NCBI RefSeq assembly: GCF_009177065.1
Contig: NZ_WEZF01000003.1
Span: 310,001 to 374,000, forward strand
DNA from: Tautonia marina
GTDB lineage: Bacteria; Planctomycetota; Planctomycetia; Isosphaerales; Isosphaeraceae
Reading direction: 5' to 3'
DNA length: 64,000 nt
Below the pieces are notes generated by a model that had not been told where the DNA came from, made no database searches, and saw only the letters and a list, made by a program, of their open reading frames with translations. Below, piece by piece: positions 19,516 to 28,658 of the stretch (position 1 is the stretch's first letter; each line of letters begins with the position of its first letter). The position numbers were made by a program, and so were the translations under genes.

Positions 19516-20190
19516 ATGACCACGACCCGACGCGCGGTGCTGGGCCTCGCGATCCTGAGCCTCGGCCTGGTGGCCGAAGCGGCGGTGGAACGGGCAACCC
19601 TGACCGACCGGCCGCCGTTGAAGCGGTCGTTGCAAACGATTCCGATGACCCTGGGAAACTGGGTCGGCAAGGATGAACCGGTCGACGAAAAGATCGCCGT
19701 CGAGTCGCAGGCGACCGAGTACCTGAACCGGGTCTACACACTTCGAGGGCGGCCGGGGGTGCAGGTCTGGCTCTGGATGAATTACTCGGATCGAGGGCTG
19801 AACCTGCGTCACTCTCCGGAAGTCTGCCTGCCCTCGGGAGGGTGGGAGAAGATCGAGTCGTTGACCAAGGTGGTTGCGATCGACCGGGCCTCGGGACCAC
19901 CGCAAGAGGTTTCGGTGCTGGGCTACGGCAAGAGTGAACTGGTCCAGAAGATCGGATTCTGGTACTACATTTTCGGAGAAGGTCGCATTGAGCGGTTCGT
20001 CCGGGGCCTGCCGATCTCCAGCCGGAGCAGCCACGGCCGCACCACGCGGGGGTCGGGACTGACGGTGGAGGTCTTCTACCCCAGTGAAACCGGGCTCGGC
20101 GATGACGAGCTGCGCGACTTCATTACAGAATTGCTCGACGTGATGGATCCGGTCCTGCCGGAGGATCGGGCCTCGTATCACATCCCCTGA
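19516..20190 (+). CDS. EpsI-family exosortase-associated protein
   Basis: A 224-residue exported protein of the EpsI family (DUF3485), found next to or fused with exosortases. A short N-terminal hydrophobic segment (about 6-23) acts as a signal or anchor. The conserved core is present: LGNWVGKDE near 52-60, YLNRVY near 74-79 and the signature HSPEVCLPSGGW near 102-113, including its invariant cysteine. It is required with the exosortase in exopolysaccharide loci of other bacteria, but its biochemical role is not settled. The start has GGGAGA upstream. Confidence 0.92.
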   Translation: MTTTRRAVLGLAILSLGLVAEAAVERATLTDRPPLKRSLQTIPMTLGNWVGKDEPVDEKIAVESQATEYLNRVYTLRGRPGVQVWLWMNYSDRGLNLRHSPEVCLPSGGWEKIESLTKVVAIDRASGPPQEVSVLGYGKSELVQKIGFWYYIFGEGRIERFVRGLPISSRSSHGRTTRGSGLTVEVFYPSETGLGDDELRDFITELLDVMDPVLPEDRASYHIP

Positions 20191-20316
20191 GTCTTCCTCG
20201 ACCCCGGCCCGACCGATCGCGCCCGGCATTGCCGACCGATCTGCTCGCGCCGAGGCCGCCACCGGGACGCAAGGACGCCCCCGGCCCCATCGAATGCCAC
20301 GCGGAGGGACGGATCG

Positions 20317-21357
20317 ATGAAGCATGCGTTGATCACCGGGATCACCGGTCAGGACGGATCGTACCTGGCCGACTTCCTGCTGGAGAAGCCGGATTACGTG
20401 GTGCATGGCCTGGTCCGGCGGACCAGCACCTTGAACCGATCGCGGATCGACCACATCGTCCGCAACCCGGCCTATGCCGATCGGTTCCACCTGCACTACG
20501 CCGACCTGGGAGACGCCTCCAGCCTGTCGATGCTGATGGAGACGATCCGGCCGGACGAGGTGTACAACCTGGGGGCGCAGAGCCACGTCCGCGTCTCGTT
20601 CGACCAGCCGATCTACACGGCCGACGTGGTGGGGGTGGGAACGCTCCGGCTGCTCGAAGCGGTTCGGCAGCTCGCCCGCAGCCAGCCGGTGCGGTTCTAC
20701 CAGGCGTCCAGCTCGGAGATGTTCGGCTCGGCCCCGCCGCCGCAGACGATGGAGACGCCGTTCCACCCGCGCAGTCCGTACGCCTGTGCCAAGCTGTATG
20801 CCCACTGGCAGACGATCAACTATCGGGAAGCCTACGGGCTGTTCGCCTGCTCGGGCATTCTGTTCAACCACGAGAGCCCCCGGCGCGGCGAGAGCTTCGT
20901 GACCCGGAAGATCACCGTCGGGGCCACCCGGATCAAGGAAGGCTTGCAGAAGAAGCTGGTCATGGGGAACCTCGACGCCAAGCGCGACTGGGGATTCGCC
21001 GGCGACTACGTGAAGGCCATGTGGCTGATGCTCCAGCAAGAGGAGCCGGATGACTACATCGTGGCGATGGGGGTGACCCATTCGGTCCGCGAGTTCCTGG
21101 AGAAGACCTTCTCGAAGCTCGACCTCGACTACAACGACTTCGTCGAGTTCGACGAGCGGTACATGAGGCCCTCGGAAGTGGACGTGTTGCTCGGCGACCC
21201 GAGCAAGGCGAAGCAGAAGCTCGGCTGGGAGCCGGAGGTCGATCTCGACGGCCTGGTGAGCATGATGGTCGAGCACGACCTGGAACTGGCCCGGAGGGAG
21301 AAGTACGCCCTCGGCTACAAAAGCACCGGGATCAACGCCCCCCACCTGAGCGTCTGA
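20317..21357 (+). CDS. gmd: GDP-mannose 4,6-dehydratase
   Basis: Extended short-chain dehydrogenase that converts GDP-mannose to GDP-4-keto-6-deoxy-mannose, the first step toward GDP-fucose, GDP-rhamnose or related deoxy sugars. It has 346 residues, normal length. The NADP-binding motif [11 protein letters not shown] is at 7-17. Catalytic residues are present: SSSE at 131-134 and the YxxxK pair Y155/K159 in [16 protein letters not shown] precedes the ATG. No fcl or rmd partner lies beside it, so the final sugar cannot be named. It supplies precursor for the glycans made by the neighbouring loci. Confidence 0.95.
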   Translation: MKHALITGITGQDGSYLADFLLEKPDYVVHGLVRRTSTLNRSRIDHIVRNPAYADRFHLHYADLGDASSLSMLMETIRPDEVYNLGAQSHVRVSFDQPIYTADVVGVGTLRLLEAVRQLARSQPVRFYQASSSEMFGSAPPPQTMETPFHPRSPYACAKLYAHWQTINYREAYGLFACSGILFNHESPRRGESFVTRKITVGATRIKEGLQKKLVMGNLDAKRDWGFAGDYVKAMWLMLQQEEPDDYIVAMGVTHSVREFLEKTFSKLDLDYNDFVEFDERYMRPSEVDVLLGDPSKAKQKLGWEPEVDLDGLVSMMVEHDLELARREKYALGYKSTGINAPHLSV

Positions 21358-21386
21358 TCCCGCTCGCAGCCTGTGACTCGGACCTG

Positions 21387-21429
21387 ATGCCCCGGGGACG
21401 CCGCGATCGGCGACGGCCTTCCGGGGCAT
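21387..21429 (+). terminator. Hairpin after gmd
   Basis: ATGCCCCGG pairs with CCGGGGCAT (9 bp, perfect) and a smaller GCCG/CGGC stem sits inside. It starts 30 bp after the gmd stop. There is no U-run, so termination efficiency is uncertain. Confidence 0.45.
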
Positions 21430-21474
21430 TGGCCGTTGATGGCCGTCTCCCGAGTTCTTCCCCCGGAATCCGCC

Positions 21475-22518
21475 ATGAGGCTCAGCGTCCCTCGCAAACC
21501 GTTTCGACCCCGGCCCGACTGGTTCCTGATCGGCATGGCCGCCGCGGTGGGGCTGGCGTACCTGTTTCCAGGGCCGGGAGCCAGTGGCGGGGCCTTGAAG
21601 CCGGAAGTGCTGACCAAGGTCGGGGTGGCCCTGATCTTCTTTCTTCATGGGGTGTCGCTGCCGTTTGCGAGCCTACGTGAAGGGACGCTTCAGTGGCCCT
21701 TGCATCTCTTGATCCAGGGGTTCACCTTCCTCGTCTTTCCGGTGCTGGGCATCACGATGCTCTGGCTGGTGGGCGATGGGATGTCGCCGGGCCTGAGGCT
21801 CGGGTTCTTTTTCCTCTGCGCCTTGCCGTCCACGGTCTCCTCGTCGGTCGCGCTGACGGCCACGGCGGGGGGGAACGTGGCGGCGGCGGTCTTCAACGCG
21901 ACGATTTCGGCCTTGCTGGGGGTGGTCTTGACGCCGCTCTGGCTCGGCTGGATGGCCGAGGCGCAGGGCAAGGGGTTGCCCTTCGGCGAGGTGGTGATCG
22001 ACCTGGTGATCTGGCTGGTCTTGCCCCTGCTGCTCGGGCAGCTGTTGCGGCCCTGGCTGGGAGCCTGGGCGGGACGGAACAAGCGGTTCATCAACAAGGT
22101 GGATCGAGGGACGATCTTGCTCCTGGTGTACACCTCGTTTTGCGACTCGATGGAGCGAGGGGTCTGGACCGAGCATGGCCTGGGGCCGGTGGTGGGAACC
22201 CTGGTCGGGTCGGCGGCCTTGCTGACGATCGTGATTGCGGCGACCACCGTCTCAAGCCGATGGCTGGGCTTCTCCGACGCGGACCAGATCGCCGCCATCT
22301 TCTGCGGGTCGAAAAAGACCCTGGCCTCGGGCGTGCCGATGGCGTCGTTGATCTTCGGGCAAGACCCGCAACTCGGGCTGATCTTGCTGCCGATCATGGT
22401 CTACCACCCGCTGCAACTGGTCGTCGGCGGTGTTTTGGCCGGACGCTGGGCGCGACGATCGCTTGAGCAAGCCACCAAGGGGGCTCACCAGGCAACGGCA
22501 CCGTCGGAATCGTCGTGA
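21475..22518 (+). CDS. Sodium/bile-acid symporter family transporter (SLC10A7/YfeH-like)
   Basis: A polytopic membrane protein of the bile acid:sodium symporter (BASS) superfamily, 347 residues from the start used, with nine to ten hydrophobic helices. The family layout is seen in GVALIFFLHGVSLPF, CALPSTVSSSVALTATAGGN and FCGSKKTLASGVPMA, the last being the conserved segment of the SLC10A7/YfeH branch. Substrate is unknown. The ATG at MRLSVPRKPF was preferred because it places the first helix about 15 residues in, as in YfeH; an ATG 36 bases upstream is also possible. It has no clear functional link to the glycan genes before it. Confidence 0.87.
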   Translation: MRLSVPRKPFRPRPDWFLIGMAAAVGLAYLFPGPGASGGALKPEVLTKVGVALIFFLHGVSLPFASLREGTLQWPLHLLIQGFTFLVFPVLGITMLWLVGDGMSPGLRLGFFFLCALPSTVSSSVALTATAGGNVAAAVFNATISALLGVVLTPLWLGWMAEAQGKGLPFGEVVIDLVIWLVLPLLLGQLLRPWLGAWAGRNKRFINKVDRGTILLLVYTSFCDSMERGVWTEHGLGPVVGTLVGSAALLTIVIAATTVSSRWLGFSDADQIAAIFCGSKKTLASGVPMASLIFGQDPQLGLILLPIMVYHPLQLVVGGVLAGRWARRSLEQATKGAHQATAPSESS

Positions 22519-22541
22519 TCGGGGGGCGGATTCGCCGAAGG

Positions 22542-22556
22542 CTGCCAATCTGGCAG
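22542..22556. terminator. Short hairpin between convergent genes
   Basis: CTGCCA and TGGCAG surround a 3-base loop in the 57-bp gap between two convergent genes. It is weak: six base pairs, with only a short T-rich stretch (ggctttgtt) on the plus-strand side. Confidence 0.3.
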
Positions 22557-22575
22557 ATGGCTTTGTTCGGTCTCG

Positions 22576-23646
22576 TCACGCAAGTCGAGCTTTTCGGCGG
22601 GCCTTTTCCGCGCGACGGGCCTTGCGGTTCATGAGGATCGGCGGCTCGGCCGCAACGATCGGCGATGGAGCGCGGCGGGCCTCGGCAGTCGTGACCGCCT
22701 GCGAAGGGGCGCGCTCGGGTCGGGGACCGGGGGGACGGGAGGGTTCCGGTTCGGGGTCTGGTTCGGCGGAGGTCATCCGAGCGAAGGTGAGGAGGTCGTC
22801 GATCTCGTCGGCGTCGGTTTCGGCGTCGTCGAGGGCGGGGGCGGGGGGGTGAGACGCCTTGTACGAGGCTTCGAGGGAGCGGAAACGGCGCCAGAGGGAG
22901 GTTTCGTAGCGGCGGAGGCGGCTGAGTTCGGAGCCTTCGGAGGTGGGCAGGCCAATCTCGGCGAGGGAGCGATTGGCGAGGTCGAGGCGGGAGGCAGAGT
23001 CGCGGAGGGATTCGAGGCCGTCGATCTGCTCGCGGACGAGGTCGCGGAGTTCATCGAGGGGAAGGTGGGAGAGCATGGTGAAATCGGAGGAGCGGAATTC
23101 GTCGGGGATCTGCATCAGGTCGAGGCAGAGCCGGCGCTGGGCGTCGTCCCAGGTGCCGGCGGTTTCGAGGCAATCGGCCAGGGATTGCCAGCGGGAGAGG
23201 AGCCAGTCGAGCCCGGCCGACGATCGGCAGAGGGAGGAGACGACGCGGTCGGGGTCGCGGGAGAGGCGGGCGCCCAGTTGGGCGGCGTCGGCGGCGCGGT
23301 CGAGATCCCAGACCGAGGCGGCGCGGTCGGCCTCGTAACGGGCCTGGTGGTTCTGGTGTTCCTGGCAGCGGTCGATGCGGACCGAGGCGAGGGTGAGTTG
23401 CTCGACGAGCCAGGATTGGTAGCCGTCGTCGGGGTTGGTGGGGAAGGCGGAGGCCCACTCGGCTCGTCGGGTGGCGACGGCGTGGGCTTCGTCGGGGGCG
23501 ATGGCGTCGGACTCGGCCCGGAAGCCGTGTTTCCAGGCGTTGAGACGGACGCGGGCCTTGCCGGCCTCGGTGACGGGGCCGGTGCTATTGAGGGCGTTGC
23601 GGCGGTTGGCGTTGAGGCGGGCGGCGCTGAGGGTGGTGTTGCTCAT
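22576..23646 (-). CDS. Conserved hypothetical protein with RRNALxSTGP N-terminal motif
   Basis: A 356-residue protein of unknown function. Its N-terminus carries the motif NRRNALNSTGPVTEAGKAR followed by RLNAWKHGF (about 12-42), which I recognise as the hallmark of a multi-copy protein family in planctomycetes and acidobacteria. The middle is helical and rich in Arg, Leu and Asp; the C-terminus (about 285-356) is Pro/Glu-rich and ends in a very basic patch, RKARRAEKARRKARLA. No signal peptide or membrane helix is seen. The start at MSNTTLS has AGGACG upstream; 35 further open residues before it look like non-coding sequence. The basic tail suggests nucleic-acid contact, but that is inference. 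Confidence 0.75.
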   Translation of the reverse strand: MSNTTLSAARLNANRRNALNSTGPVTEAGKARVRLNAWKHGFRAESDAIAPDEAHAVATRRAEWASAFPTNPDDGYQSWLVEQLTLASVRIDRCQEHQNHQARYEADRAASVWDLDRAADAAQLGARLSRDPDRVVSSLCRSSAGLDWLLSRWQSLADCLETAGTWDDAQRRLCLDLMQIPDEFRSSDFTMLSHLPLDELRDLVREQIDGLESLRDSASRLDLANRSLAEIGLPTSEGSELSRLRRYETSLWRRFRSLEASYKASHPPAPALDDAETDADEIDDLLTFARMTSAEPDPEPEPSRPPGPRPERAPSQAVTTAEARRAPSPIVAAEPPILMNRKARRAEKARRKARLA

Positions 23647-23910
23647 GGCAGAACGTCCTGGGTGAGTCGCGGTGTTGCGAGAGAGCCGGCCGAGCTTTGG
23701 AAGCGGGGATCGGCGTCGATCCGAAGCGGCGTGGCCGTACTTCGAAATCATCGGGAAAACCGGGAACCTCAGTCACAAAAAATGGAGCAGGGGGCACGAG
23801 GAAGGGGGAGGTAAGCCCTGGACGCGGGGAGGCCGGGAGGGTCCAATCCGTCTTCACGCCACCAAAACCGAATCGGGTACCGAGAAGACGGCTCGACCAG
23901 GGAGACGACC

Positions 23911-24945
23911 ATGACCGGACGCAGGAAGGAACCGATGCTGCGGGTCACTGACCCCTTGGGGAACGCCTTGCCGATCGTCTCGGGGAAGACCTACCCGGCG
24001 GAAACGCAGGTGGAGATCGAAACGGATCGCACCCGGGCGAAGGTGGCGACGCAGGGGTATGTGTCTGGAATCGTGGGGGGTTCGTTCGAGGACAAGGCCA
24101 CCGGGGCGCGGGACCTGGGCTTCGGGTTGGACGTGGTCGATTTCTTGCTGGAACCCGCCCCGGAAGGGGAGCCGGTGCCGGAAGGTCAGTACGATTATGG
24201 GAACCTGGTGCATGGGGACATTCCCAAACGCTACGTCGAAGGGCCGCAGATTTGCACGCAGGTGAAGCGGCTGGCGCCTCGGGTGTTTGTGGGGGACGGT
24301 TTCGTCGCGGTGAGGCTGAGGCATGCGTGGACCGACGCCTATGCCCCGCACGAGCGGGCGGGCTCGATCTGGGAACAAACGTTGATCTTTCCGGAGGGGG
24401 AGCGGTTCTTCCTGGCCGCCGACCGGGTGACAACGGTGAGCGAGTCGCCCAACCTGTTCTTGCGGATCGACCTGCCGGGGCACCTGAAGCACTCGAACGG
24501 GTCGGAATTTGCGCAAATGTATCTCAGTTATGAGGAACCCGCGACGATTCCATCGCAGGAGTTCGTGAGCGATTTTCCGCCCGATGCACGGTTTCTGTAT
24601 CAACGGAGGGCGGGAGCGGTCCCTGAGCGGATGATTCGGGCGTACCAGCATGCCAAGGGGCCGTGGCTGGCGGGGATGACCTTGAACCCGGGCGACGTGT
24701 CGGAGGCGTGGTGCCATCAGCGGGGGTACGTCTGCATGATTCAGGAGATCGGCGGCCGGGCGACTCAAGCGGGCGATACGTTTGGCGCGGCGTATGTGAT
24801 CGGCTGGTTCGACGACATCGACGCGATGCAAGCGGTGTATGACCGCTATCGAGGCGTGAGCGGGTGGATTCTCGATGGTCCGCCGGAGCGACCGACCGGA
24901 TATCGAGGGCTGGCGGCAGAGGCATTAAGCCGCATTCAGGAATGA
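23911..24945 (+). CDS. Protein of unknown function paired with an enolase-superfamily enzyme
   Basis: A 344-residue soluble protein that I cannot assign. It looks beta-rich, with many alternating aromatic and charged residues (for example VAVRLRHAWTDAYAPHERAG and SIWEQTLIFPEGERFF), a pattern seen in galactose-mutarotase-like or carbohydrate-active beta-sandwich proteins; this is an impression, not a motif match. There is no signal peptide. AGGGAGAC precedes the start. It lies 46 bp before the mandelate-racemase-like gene on the same strand, so the two probably form an operon acting on the same sugar acid or related compound. Confidence 0.7.
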   Translation: MTGRRKEPMLRVTDPLGNALPIVSGKTYPAETQVEIETDRTRAKVATQGYVSGIVGGSFEDKATGARDLGFGLDVVDFLLEPAPEGEPVPEGQYDYGNLVHGDIPKRYVEGPQICTQVKRLAPRVFVGDGFVAVRLRHAWTDAYAPHERAGSIWEQTLIFPEGERFFLAADRVTTVSESPNLFLRIDLPGHLKHSNGSEFAQMYLSYEEPATIPSQEFVSDFPPDARFLYQRRAGAVPERMIRAYQHAKGPWLAGMTLNPGDVSEAWCHQRGYVCMIQEIGGRATQAGDTFGAAYVIGWFDDIDAMQAVYDRYRGVSGWILDGPPERPTGYRGLAAEALSRIQE

Positions 24946-24991
24946 ACGTTTTCGGATTTTCGAATTGATTGGAACGCAGGAGCAAAGACTG

Positions 24992-26398
24992 ATGCCTTCG
25001 CCGAAGGATGCCCGGGTGGTGGGTGCCTCGCTGTATTTCTTGCCGATCAAGACGCGCATGCCGTTAAAATTCGGGCCGGAAACGTTGACGCACGTGACCT
25101 GCGCACGGGTCAAGCTGACCGTGACGGATGACGCCGGCTCGACGTCCGAGGGCTGGGGCGAGACGCCGCTGAGCGTGCAATGGGCCTGGCCAGGTTCGGC
25201 CAGTGTCGAGGAACGATTGGGAGCGATGCAAGCGTATTGCGAGCGACTGGCGCAGGCCTGGTGCGCGGAGGATCTGGGCAAGGGGCACGCGATGAGCCTG
25301 GGGCATCGCTTCCTGGAGGATCGGTTGCCGGGGTTGACCGATCGGTTCAACGCGGAGGAGCGTGACGGCGTTGAGCCGATGCCGAGGCTGGCGGCCTTGA
25401 TCTGTGCCTCGGTGTTCGACCAGGCCTTGCACGATGCGTACGGAATCCTGAACGAAGTTCCAACGTATGAGACGTATAGCCGGGACTTCATGGCTGAGGA
25501 TCTGGGATCGTTTCTGGAATCGGACGTGGGAGGAGCGTCGTTCGCGGGGATGTTCCCAGGTGATTTCCTGGTGAACGACCCGCCGAAGGTGTTGCCCGCG
25601 TGGCACTTGGTGGGAGGGAAAGACCCGATCGGGCCGGATGAACTGACCGGAGAGGAGCCGGACGACGGCTACCCGGTCTTGCTGCGCGACTGGATCGCCC
25701 GCGATGGCCTGAAATGCTTGAAGATCAAGCTGCGCGGGAATGATTCGGTTTGGGATTACGACCGGATGGTGAAGATCGGCCGCATCGCCGAGGAAACGGG
25801 AGTGGACTGGCTCTCGACCGACTTCAACTGCACGGTGAAGGACCCGGAATACGTCAACGAGATTCTCGATCGGCTGATGCGGGATGAGCCGAGGACCTTC
25901 GGCAAGATCCTCTACGTCGAGCAGCCGTTTCCGTATGACCTGGAGGCAAACCGGATTGACGTGCGGTCGGTGTCGGCTCGCAAACCTCTGTTCATGGATG
26001 AAAGTGCCCACGACTGGAAACTGGTCCGGCTGGGGAGGTCGCTCGGCTGGACCGGCGTGGCGTTGAAAACGTGCAAAACGCAGACGGGGGCGTTACTCTC
26101 GCTCTGCTGGGCAAAGGCGCACGGGATGACTTTGATGGTGCAGGACCTGACGAACCCGATGCTGGCACAGATTCCTCACGTCTTGCTGGCGGCACACGCC
26201 GGGACGATCATGGGGGTCGAGTCGAACGGAATGCAGTTCTACCCCGAAGCCTCGACGAGCGAGGCGAGAGTCCACCCAGGGCTTTATGCGAGGCGATCGG
26301 GAGGGCTGGACTGGTCGAGCGTGGCGGGGTCGGGATTCGGCTATCGGGTGCCCGAGATTGATCGAGCGTTGCCGGAGCCGGCCATCGAGATTGGGTGA
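24992..26398 (+). CDS. Enolase-superfamily enzyme (mandelate racemase/muconate lactonizing type)
   Basis: A 468-residue metal-dependent enzyme of the enolase superfamily, whose members abstract a proton next to a carboxylate. The barrel residues are recognisable: the KxK pair K244/K246 in CLKIKLRG, metal ligands D277 (STDFNC), E310 (YVEQPFP) and D336 (MDESAHDW), and K359 in ALKTCKTQTG on the opposite face. The two-lysine arrangement suggests a muconate-lactonizing/dipeptide-epimerase-like subgroup over the mandelate racemase subgroup. It is about 100 residues longer than typical members, mostly in the N-terminal half. The start at MPSPKDAR has AGGAG upstream. Substrate unknown. Confidence 0.85.
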   Translation: MPSPKDARVVGASLYFLPIKTRMPLKFGPETLTHVTCARVKLTVTDDAGSTSEGWGETPLSVQWAWPGSASVEERLGAMQAYCERLAQAWCAEDLGKGHAMSLGHRFLEDRLPGLTDRFNAEERDGVEPMPRLAALICASVFDQALHDAYGILNEVPTYETYSRDFMAEDLGSFLESDVGGASFAGMFPGDFLVNDPPKVLPAWHLVGGKDPIGPDELTGEEPDDGYPVLLRDWIARDGLKCLKIKLRGNDSVWDYDRMVKIGRIAEETGVDWLSTDFNCTVKDPEYVNEILDRLMRDEPRTFGKILYVEQPFPYDLEANRIDVRSVSARKPLFMDESAHDWKLVRLGRSLGWTGVALKTCKTQTGALLSLCWAKAHGMTLMVQDLTNPMLAQIPHVLLAAHAGTIMGVESNGMQFYPEASTSEARVHPGLYARRSGGLDWSSVAGSGFGYRVPEIDRALPEPAIEIG

Positions 26399-26527
26399 GA
26401 TTTCAAAAGATCGGACTTGATGCGCCAGGGAGAATCGGGTACCACCTGAGAGATCGTCGCGGCCGAAAGGAAGTGGATTCCGAACCGGCCGCGGGGTCCA
26501 ACGCGCCAGGCACCAGGGATGGTTATC

Positions 26528-27157
26528 ATGAGCCTCGCCGGGACACAGCACCTCTATTCGTCATACACCGCGTCGATCCCGCATACGCATACGTATCTGT
26601 GGCCTCCGGTTTTTCGGCAATTGGGCGCGCGGCCGGAAATTCGGACGATTCTCGATGCCGGATGCGGCAACGGGGCGTTTGCCTCGGCGCTGGAAGATCG
26701 GGGGTATCAGGTCTTCGGGATCGACCTGGAAGAATCGGGCGTGGCGATTGCTCGGGATCAGTGCCCAAGCATTCCGTTCGAGGTCGCCTCGGTTTACGAT
26801 GACCTGCGGGAACCGTTCGACCGGACCTTCGACGCCATTGTTGCGCTCGAAGTGATTGAACATCTGTATGACCCCCGACGATTTCTGGCCCGAGCCTTCG
26901 AGGCGCTGGAACCAGGGGGAAGCCTGGTGCTCTCGACACCGTACCACGGCTACTTGAAGAACCTGGCCCTGGCGGCGACGGGAAAGCTGGACCAGCACTT
27001 CACGGCGCTCTGGGACGGGGGACATATCAAGTTCTGGTCGCGCAAGACACTCTCGACCCTGCTGGAGGAGGCCGGGTTTGAGGTGACGGCATTTGAAGGA
27101 GCCGGGCGGTTGCCCTGGCTCTGGATGTCGATGGTGCTGGTCGGCCGTCGGCCGTGA
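26528..27157 (+). CDS. Class I SAM-dependent methyltransferase
   Basis: A 209-residue cytosolic methyltransferase. Motif I is LDAGCGNGAFASAL near 43-56, motif II ends in GIDLEES near 65-71 and the post-II segment IVALEVIEHLYDPRRF near 100-115 is typical of the Ubi/Coq-type methyltransf_11/23 group. The substrate is unknown. Being first in a run of glycosyltransferase genes suggests methylation of a glycan or lipid-linked precursor. The ATG used follows an AGGGA; another ATG lies nine bases earlier. Confidence 0.85.
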   Translation: MSLAGTQHLYSSYTASIPHTHTYLWPPVFRQLGARPEIRTILDAGCGNGAFASALEDRGYQVFGIDLEESGVAIARDQCPSIPFEVASVYDDLREPFDRTFDAIVALEVIEHLYDPRRFLARAFEALEPGGSLVLSTPYHGYLKNLALAATGKLDQHFTALWDGGHIKFWSRKTLSTLLEEAGFEVTAFEGAGRLPWLWMSMVLVGRRP

Positions 27158-27266
27158 TCGAGGGATGGGTTGACGGGACGAGGCGGCCGGATCGGTTGAT
27201 GAATTCCGGTCGCTTCTGCACGCCAAGGGATTGCAACCGAGCCGAGCCGGACTCAGGGAAGACCCC

Positions 27267-28592
27267 GTGACGCAACTTGCACCACCTCCCCGTCCGATGG
27301 GGGAGACGTCGGCGACAGATCGAGGGCCTTCGGTCGTGGTGGCGTGTCCGGATGCGCGGCCGCCGGCCTATCAGGCGGTGGTCGGGCTGGCGGATCGCGG
27401 GCAACTCGACACGTTTCTCACCGGGTTCTATTACCGAGGTACCGAGCGATGGAGCCGCCTGGGAGCGGCGGTCGCGCCGGGGTGGTTCGCTCGGGCCGAG
27501 CGATCACTCAAGCGGCGGCACCTGGATGAGATTCCGGGGGATCGAGTTCGACCAACCCTGGCGTTTGACACGAGCCTGGCGCTGGAGCGAAGGCTCTCGG
27601 GGCGCTGGGCGAAAGGGCGGGGAGGGCTGGCTCGGTGGCGAACCGATCGGTTTGATCGCACCCTCGCCCGAACGATCCGAGAGACCCTGCCCGATACGGC
27701 CCTGATTTTCAGTGATGTGGGATCGGTGCATGCCCTGCCCGAGTGCCGGCGGCAGGGGGTCTTCGCCGTGTTGAGCATGGTGCACGGCGACATCCGCGAG
27801 GAGCGGCGCATCTTGATCGAGGAGGCGGAACGATCGCCCGAGGTGTTTCACCTTTACCTGGGCGACGAGCCGATCGACCGAGGAGAACTGGACTGGCTGC
27901 ACGAGCGTCGCCTGCAAGACCTGGAACTGGCCGACCGAATTCTGGTCCCTTCGGAGCACATTGCCGGAGAATTACGCAAGCATGGGATACCGGGAGATCG
28001 AATCCGGGTGATTCCGTACGCGGCTGATACCCGGCGATTTCGGCCGAAGGACGGGAAAACGCATGGATCATCTTGCACCTTCCTGTTTGCGGGAGGAATC
28101 AGTCAGCGGAAGGGAATTGCCTACCTCCTGCGGGCCTGGCAACAGGTGAGACGACCGGGGTGGCGGTTGCAACTGCTGGGGGCGGCGCCACGGATTCTTG
28201 GCCCGCTGGCGGGATTGATGGAGGGGGTCGAACTGCTTGGCCGGGTGCCGCACGGCGAAGTGCCGGGGGTGATGGCATCGGCAGACGTGTTTGTGTTCCC
28301 GTCGTTGTTCGAAGGGTCGGCGGTGGTGACGTACGAGGCGTTGGCGAGCGGCTTGCCGAGTGTGGTGACACCGTCGTCGGGTTCGGTGGCAAGGGATGGC
28401 GTGGACGGAATTGTGGTGCCTCCGGCCGACGTGGAGGCGCTGGCGATGGCAATGGAACGGCTCGGGAGGAACCCGGAACTGAGGGCGTCGTATGGAGTGG
28501 CGGCGCGGTTGAGGGCCGAGGCGTTTGACTGGACGCGGTATCACCGCTCGGTGGCTGATGCGGTCACGGCGGGAGTGCCGGAGCACGGATGA
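27267..28592 (+). CDS. GT4-family glycosyltransferase
   Basis: A 441-residue GT-B retaining glycosyltransferase. The donor-binding C-terminal half has FLFAGGISQRKGIAYLLRA near 272-290 and the family EX7E region VFPSLFEGSAVVTYEALASG near 348-367 with both glutamates. The N-terminal acceptor domain is divergent. A GTG start was chosen because AGGGAAG lies just upstream; a TTG further upstream is open. It lies in a compact plus-strand run with a polymerase and further transferases, so it likely adds one sugar to a surface glycan repeat unit. Donor and acceptor are unknown. Confidence 0.87.
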   Translation: MTQLAPPPRPMGETSATDRGPSVVVACPDARPPAYQAVVGLADRGQLDTFLTGFYYRGTERWSRLGAAVAPGWFARAERSLKRRHLDEIPGDRVRPTLAFDTSLALERRLSGRWAKGRGGLARWRTDRFDRTLARTIRETLPDTALIFSDVGSVHALPECRRQGVFAVLSMVHGDIREERRILIEEAERSPEVFHLYLGDEPIDRGELDWLHERRLQDLELADRILVPSEHIAGELRKHGIPGDRIRVIPYAADTRRFRPKDGKTHGSSCTFLFAGGISQRKGIAYLLRAWQQVRRPGWRLQLLGAAPRILGPLAGLMEGVELLGRVPHGEVPGVMASADVFVFPSLFEGSAVVTYEALASGLPSVVTPSSGSVARDGVDGIVVPPADVEALAMAMERLGRNPELRASYGVAARLRAEAFDWTRYHRSVADAVTAGVPEHG

Positions 28593-28658
28593 TCGGTCGT
28601 CGGTCGTCGCCCGATCGGGCCGACGAACGGTGCAGACCGGGGCGAAGGATTCGCACCC

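Noticed and set aside
17854-21648. An open frame of 1264 codons on the minus strand
   Set aside because: Antisense to the exosortase, EpsI and gmd genes, which have intact catalytic motifs; composition is that of a shadow frame.
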